From QAMX01 sp003149835 (GTDB lineage: Bacteria > Bacillota > Clostridia > Oscillospirales > QAMX01), in NCBI GenBank assembly GCA_959600635.1, contig CAUGMN010000034.1:1-27807 (forward strand): a DNA stretch of 27,807 nucleotides, written 5' to 3'. The position numbers and the translations under genes are program-made. The notes below the pieces were generated by a model. It had not been told where the DNA came from and did no database searches. It worked only from the letters and a program-made list of their open reading frames with translations. Below, one piece after another: positions 23,943 through 27,807 of this stretch (positions are counted from its first letter, which is position 1; every line of letters begins with the position of its first letter).

Positions 23943-24512
23943 CTATTTCGTAGGCGGAATCTGCTTGAACTGCTGCTTGACGCGGTGCAGCTCGTTGAGC
24001 GCGGCCGCGACCGATTCCTCGGAGCGCGTCAGCGCGTCGTTAACAAACTGCGAGGTTGCGATCCGCAGGTCCCGCGATTTTGCCTCCGCGTTTTTGACCA
24101 GCTCGTTGGCGTGCGCCTCGGCGCTGGCGACGGTCTGCCGCGCCTGCTGGTCGGCGTTGGAGAGCGTCTCCTTGGCCTTGGTGGCGGCGACGGTGGCGAT
24201 CTCGTTGGCGGCGCGCTTGGCTTCGGTGTAGATTGTGGATTCGTTGACCAGCGCGCGGGCGCGATCCTCCGCGGCCTTGATGATCGCGTCGGCGTCGCGT
24301 CGCGCGGCGGCGGCGAGCTCGTTGCGCGATTCTACGATTGCCCGCGCCTGCTGGATATCGCCGGGCAGCACGGACTTGATCTCATTGATCAGCTCCATGA
24401 CGCGGTCGCGGTCGAGCATGACCTTACCGCCGCTCAAAGGCATGGACCATGCCTCTGAAATCAAATCGCTGAGAATGGTGATCAACTCGTCAATGGTGTG
24501 TCGTGCGTCCAT
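23943..24512 (-). CDS. Coiled-coil protein of ATP synthase B-like appearance, unknown function
   Basis: A 189-residue, highly charged protein that is almost all helical. After an N-terminal MDARHTIDELITILSDLI and a short segment, residues 45-180 form heptad-like Ala/Glu/Lys-rich coiled coil (for example AAARRDADAIIKAAEDRA and AKETLSNADQQARQTVASAE). It resembles the coiled coil of ATP synthase F0 subunit b but lacks its N-terminal membrane anchor and lies outside any ATP synthase operon. A gene like this sits after coaD in many Clostridia. The ATG at 24512 has AGGGGG before it and begins 38 bp after the coaD stop, in the same unit. Function unknown; a DivIVA-like or structural role is possible. 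Confidence 0.8.
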   Translation of the reverse strand: MDARHTIDELITILSDLISEAWSMPLSGGKVMLDRDRVMELINEIKSVLPGDIQQARAIVESRNELAAAARRDADAIIKAAEDRARALVNESTIYTEAKRAANEIATVAATKAKETLSNADQQARQTVASAEAHANELVKNAEAKSRDLRIATSQFVNDALTRSEESVAAALNELHRVKQQFKQIPPTK

Positions 24513-24550
24513 TGGTTAAGCCCCCTGTATTTCGTAAAGTATCAATGTTG

Positions 24551-25036
24551 TCAATCCGGCCGCTTTTGTTGCCGCTCTTTCAGAGCGTCGATGACCGGCC
24601 GGGGAAAGTATGCGGAAACATCCTGATTTAACGCAAAGAGGTGCAGCGCGGTGCTCGTTGTGACGTGCGCAAGCTGCGGGGAACAGGGAAGCAGAAGCGT
24701 CTCCGGCCCGCCGTAAGATTTCAGCACGGAGGCGATAGCCGTTTCGTATTCGAAATCCGACGCCGTGCGCACGCCCTTGACAACCGCGTCGATTCCGTGC
24801 GCTGCGGTGTAATCCGTCGTCATGCCGGAAAAAGCGTCGACCTCCAAACGATCGATGCCGGCGGCGGAAGCGCGGATCAGCGCGCAGCGCTCTTCCAAGC
24901 TGAACAGAGGCCGCTTGGCGGCGTTCTGCATGACGAGGACGACGACCCGGTCAAAGGCCAGAACCGCGCGGCGGAAAACATCGATGTGCCCCAGCGTAAC
25001 GGGGTCAAAGCTGCCGGGACAGACGGCGGTTTTCAT
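24551..25036 (-). CDS. coaD: Phosphopantetheine adenylyltransferase
   Basis: A 161-residue cytoplasmic enzyme that adenylylates 4'-phosphopantetheine, the fourth step of coenzyme A synthesis. The nucleotidyltransferase signature GSFDPVTLGHIDVF lies at residues 8-21 (PF01467), and VVKGVRTASDFEYETAIA carries the usual R and DFEYE of the family. The later region TTSTALHLFA replaces the common S-S-S/T-x-x-R pattern (ISSTLVRE-like); the Arg expected there is not visible, so its ATP-contact end may be altered. The ATG at 25036 has AAAGGA eleven bases before it. It is 70 bp after rsmD and 38 bp before the coiled-coil gene. Confidence 0.93.
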   Translation of the reverse strand: MKTAVCPGSFDPVTLGHIDVFRRAVLAFDRVVVLVMQNAAKRPLFSLEERCALIRASAAGIDRLEVDAFSGMTTDYTAAHGIDAVVKGVRTASDFEYETAIASVLKSYGGPETLLLPCSPQLAHVTTSTALHLFALNQDVSAYFPRPVIDALKERQQKRPD

Positions 25037-25106
25037 GGGAAATCCTTTCTCCTGCCGAGCGCCGCGGAAAAGCCGCGCTCGGCAAAACGGTAAGATTCCG
25101 GGACGG

Positions 25107-25673
25107 TTAACGGGCTTCGAGCGTTTCGGGCTCCCGCCTGTACAGATACAGCGAGGTGATGCCGTATTGATACGCCTTGACAAGCCTGAGACGGCCGACC
25201 GTTTCAGGCATCGTTTCGCCCGCCTTCCCCTCGCATAATATTATACCATTATCGGCGACAATGTCAAATGTTTCCACAAAATTCAATACGCGTTTCAGAT
25301 ACCCCGCGAGATACGGCGGGTCGATCAGGACAAGGTGAAACGCCTTCTTCGGCGCGGCTTGAAGATACGCCTTATAGTCGCTCTGACGAATCTCGGCTCG
25401 GTCGGCAAGCTTGGTCGCCGCGGCGTTCTCGCGGATGGTCTTCACCGCCGCCGCCGTGTGATCGACCAGAACCGCTTTTGCGGCTCCGCGGCTCAGCGCT
25501 TCCAGCCCGAGCTGGCCGGTGCCTGCGAACAGGTCAAGCACGGTTCGCCCTTCGATATCGAATTGGATGATGCTGAACAGCGCCTCTTTTACCATGTCGC
25601 GCGTCGGGCGCGTCGTGTCTCCGGGAACCGGTTTGAGCTTGCAGCCTCTGGCGCTGCCGGTGATGATTCGCAT
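25107..25673 (-). CDS. rsmD: 16S rRNA (guanine966-N2)-methyltransferase
   Basis: A 188-residue SAM-dependent methyltransferase of the RsmD family (PF03602) that methylates G966 of 16S rRNA. Motifs are MRIITGSARG at the start, TRPTRDMVKEALFSI, the SAM-binding DLFAGTGQLGLEALSRG near 47-63 and the catalytic DPPY near 118-121. I chose the ATG at 25673 over a TTG two codons upstream because AAAGGA sits nine bases before the ATG and only three before the TTG. It lies between uvrC and coaD; the rsmD-coaD pair is widely conserved and supports the call. Confidence 0.95.
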   Translation of the reverse strand: MRIITGSARGCKLKPVPGDTTRPTRDMVKEALFSIIQFDIEGRTVLDLFAGTGQLGLEALSRGAAKAVLVDHTAAAVKTIRENAAATKLADRAEIRQSDYKAYLQAAPKKAFHLVLIDPPYLAGYLKRVLNFVETFDIVADNGIILCEGKAGETMPETVGRLRLVKAYQYGITSLYLYRREPETLEAR

Positions 25674-25821
25674 GGGCAAATGTCCTTTCTACAAAAAACG
25701 TGATCGTCTGATCGTCAATATCAGGAAGGGCGCGCAGGCGCCCGCCGTCAACCGTCGCAGCGGCCGACAGGGGAGAACCTCGGGATAGCCTCTCAACTTC
25801 CCCAAAAGCCGGATTGCGCGT

Positions 25822-27645
25822 TTATTCCGGCGAGTCCGTCTCATCCGGATGAAAATGCGCGTATACCGCCTCGGCCGTCTGCTTCGGCACGATCGCGGCG
25901 AGCTGCTCGCGCGTCGCGGCCCTGATTTTGGCGACGGACTTGAAGGCGCGCAGCAGCGCCGTCCGCCGCACCTCGCCGACGCCGCGAATCTGATCGAGCG
26001 CGGAGGTAAGCGTCTCATTTTTGCTCCGGGTCTGATGGTGTTTGAGGGCGAAGCGGTGCGCCTCGTCCTGGACGGTGGAGACAAAGGAAAAGCAGACCGG
26101 CGTCGCCGCCAGCCCGATCTCGCGCCCGTCGGCGTCCACGAGCGCGCGCGTGCGGTGATGATCGTCCTTGACCATGCCGAGCATAGGGACGGAAAATCCC
26201 GCCTCCTCCATCGCCTTCTTGGCGACGGAGACATGCGCCGCGCCGCCGTCGATCAGCACGAGGTCGGGGAGCGTCTCGCCGGTTTCGCGGGCGAAACGCC
26301 GCGCAACGACCTCGCTCATGGCGTAGTAGTCGTCCTGCGTGTCCTTGCCGCGGATCGAATAGTGGCGATAGGCGTTTTTATACGGCTTTCCGTTCAGAAA
26401 CACGACCAAAGAGGCGACAATGGCCGAATCCCCGGTGTTAGAGACGTCGAACGCCTCAATGCGCCGGTGCGGCTCGTCTGAACCGAGGAGCGAGGCCAGC
26501 TCCGTCAGCGCTCTTGATATTTTTTCGTCGTGCTTCGTGGTTCGGAGCACCTCTAATTTCGCGTTGTTCTCCGCCATATCGAGCAGCTGCCGGTTCAGCC
26601 CGCGCTTCGGCACGTCAAACCGCACGCTGCCGCCGCGCTTTTCAGCCAGCCACTCGGCCAGCAGCGCCTGGTCCTCAAACTCCGTGGTGATGAGAATGCG
26701 GTCGGGAATATCGTCGCACTGCGCATAGTATTGTTTGAGAAACGAGGAATACAGCTCCGCGGGGTCAAAGGCGGCGCGGTTGATCAGAGAAATCTGCTGT
26801 CCGGTAATCATGCCGTTGTTGATTGAGAGCACCGACGCGCCGGCGCGGATTTCGCCGATATAGAGGCCGCAGGCGTCGATGCGGCCGCGGCTGTCGGTGA
26901 CGATTTTCTGCTTTTTGCCGAGAATCGACAGCGCCGCAATCCTGTCCCGCAGATCGGCGGCCTTTTCAAATTCGAGCGCCTCGGCCGCCGCCTCCATCTC
27001 CTCGCGCAGCTTTTGCTCCAACTCGCCGGTTTTGCCGCTCAAAATCATCGCCGACTGCTCCATGCGGTCGCGGTAGACGCTTTGAGGCGCTTCGGAACGG
27101 CACGGACCGTAGCACTGCTGCATCTGGTAATGCAGGCACGGCCGCTCGCGCCCGATGTCGCGCGGAAAAACGCGCGAGCAGACGGGGAGCTGAAAGGCGG
27201 TTTTCAGCGAGTCGATGACGCTGTAAGCGAGCTCCTTGCTGAAATACGGCCCGAAATACTGCGCCCTGTCGCCGTCGATCTTTGAAACCAGAGAGAAACG
27301 GGGATACGGCTCGCGCATGTTGATGCGGATAAAGCAGCGGCCGCTCGAATCTTTCAATAAAATATTATAACGCGGCTGATGCTGTTTGATGAGCGAACAT
27401 TCGAGAACCAGCGCCTCGTATTCGCTGGAAGTGACGATATAGTTCAGCGAGCGGGCGTGGGAAACCATGGCGCGCACTTTCAGATCGGTGTTGCCGGCGT
27501 GAAAATACTGGCTGACGCGGTTTCTGAGCACGCGCGCCTTGCCGACATAGATCACTCGGTCGTCCTTGTCCGAAAACAGATAGACGCCGGGCTGCGTCGG
27601 CAGGGAATGCGCTTTCTTTTTTAGTTCCTCAAAAACAGCGTCCAT
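25822..27645 (-). CDS. uvrC: Excinuclease ABC subunit C
   Basis: A 607-residue nuclease subunit of nucleotide excision repair, standard length. Domains in order: GIY-YIG nuclease at about 15-95 (PGVYLFSDKDDRVIYVGKA), a Cys-rich linker near 145-175 (CLHYQMQQCYGPC), UVR helix-turn for UvrB near 205-240 (LEFEKAADLRDRIA), the RNase H-like nuclease near 380-540 (IEAFDVSNTGDS, LPDLVLIDGG, AHRFALKHHQ) and a C-terminal helix-hairpin-helix pair (IRGVGEVRRTALLRAF). The linker has three visible Cys in the second cluster, fitting the iron-sulfur version. I chose the ATG at 27645 over the adjacent TTG; AGGTGA lies eight bases upstream. A 148-bp gap separates it from rsmD. Confidence 0.97.
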   Translation of the reverse strand: MDAVFEELKKKAHSLPTQPGVYLFSDKDDRVIYVGKARVLRNRVSQYFHAGNTDLKVRAMVSHARSLNYIVTSSEYEALVLECSLIKQHQPRYNILLKDSSGRCFIRINMREPYPRFSLVSKIDGDRAQYFGPYFSKELAYSVIDSLKTAFQLPVCSRVFPRDIGRERPCLHYQMQQCYGPCRSEAPQSVYRDRMEQSAMILSGKTGELEQKLREEMEAAAEALEFEKAADLRDRIAALSILGKKQKIVTDSRGRIDACGLYIGEIRAGASVLSINNGMITGQQISLINRAAFDPAELYSSFLKQYYAQCDDIPDRILITTEFEDQALLAEWLAEKRGGSVRFDVPKRGLNRQLLDMAENNAKLEVLRTTKHDEKISRALTELASLLGSDEPHRRIEAFDVSNTGDSAIVASLVVFLNGKPYKNAYRHYSIRGKDTQDDYYAMSEVVARRFARETGETLPDLVLIDGGAAHVSVAKKAMEEAGFSVPMLGMVKDDHHRTRALVDADGREIGLAATPVCFSFVSTVQDEAHRFALKHHQTRSKNETLTSALDQIRGVGEVRRTALLRAFKSVAKIRAATREQLAAIVPKQTAEAVYAHFHPDETDSPE

Positions 27646-27701
27646 CAATGCTCACCTATGAGATTGCCGGTACCGGCGAAAATAAAAGAGTGGAAAGAGA
27701 G

Positions 27702-27748
27702 GGGCGGAGCTATCAAAACCCCGCCCTGCTTTGCCGCCCAACGGCGGC
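27702..27748 (-). terminator. Possible tandem-hairpin terminator of upstream gene
   Basis: In the minus-strand sense two hairpins follow the partial gene: a 6-bp stem at 27733-27738 with 27743-27748, then an 8-bp stem at 27702-27709 with 27719-27726 (one G-T pair), followed by a C/T-rich tract. They lie between that gene and uvrC. Confidence 0.45.
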
Positions 27749-27768
27749 CCTATTCACAATGAACTTCG

Positions 27769-27807
27769 TCAGCACTCCGTAAAGTTGGAGTTGATCAGCT
27801 CGCAGAG
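27769..27807 (-). CDS. 3' end of a further minus-strand gene, product unknown
   Basis: The last 39 bases of the window, read on the minus strand, give twelve codons LCELINSNFTEC and then TGA at 27769-27771, in the direction of uvrC, with possible terminator hairpins after it. Too little is present to identify the protein. Confidence 0.3.
   Translation of the reverse strand, partial: LCELINSNFTEC

Overview
The window looks like chromosome from a fairly GC-rich Clostridia-type Firmicute, probably an uncultured gut member of the Oscillospirales or a related order. This assignment is inference. It rests on sigma-A promoters with TTGACA, 17-bp spacing and TATAAT, on AGGAGG-type ribosome sites, on a clostridial-style uvrC, rsmD, coaD and coiled-coil gene series, and on families common in such genomes. 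No rRNA, CRISPR array, IS transposase or phage module is visible.

Layout. 1-3.3 kb (+): the 3' part of a multi-pass membrane protein, then a predicted glycosidase (GHL6 plus beta-galactosidase trimerisation-like domain). 3.4-6.1 kb (-): an MBOAT acyltransferase followed by a DHHW (AlgJ/DltD-like) partner, a pair expected to O-acylate a surface glycan. 6.2-9.3 kb (-): a DUF4838 glycosidase-like protein followed by a URO-D superfamily protein, behind one strong promoter with a long leader. 9.6-11.7 kb: a 53-residue protein (+) with a strong terminator, a low-molecular-weight phosphatase (-), a 133-bp inverted-repeat element, and a short SLC13-type permease (-). 11.7-13.3 kb: tRNA-Thr and tRNA-Asp (-), divergent from a GH172 (DUF2961) glycosidase (+).

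13.3-17.1 kb is a clearly AT-richer island, entirely on the minus strand. It holds a sigma-factor remnant, an XRE regulator, an AraC/GyrI regulator, a transglutaminase-like protein and an ORF broken by an amber codon. It starts 27 bp after the GH172 stop and looks horizontally acquired and partly decayed.

17.1-27.8 kb returns to host composition: a conserved protein of unknown function, metA with a roughly 250-nt structured leader, a PHP phosphoesterase and an M3 oligopeptidase (+), a second URO-D superfamily protein (-) with intact zinc-type ligands, a 569-bp gene-free stretch with two near-perfect palindromes, and the uvrC, rsmD, coaD and coiled-coil gene series (-). The last 39 bases carry the end of another minus-strand gene.

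Taken together, the window mixes housekeeping genes (DNA repair, CoA, methionine, rRNA methylation, tRNAs) with dispersed carbohydrate-active genes (GHL6, DUF4838, GH172) and two URO-D proteins. The best candidates for something undescribed are the DUF4838/URO-D operon with its leader, the metA leader, the 133-bp inverted-repeat element, and the AT-rich island. None of these is shown here to be a new system.
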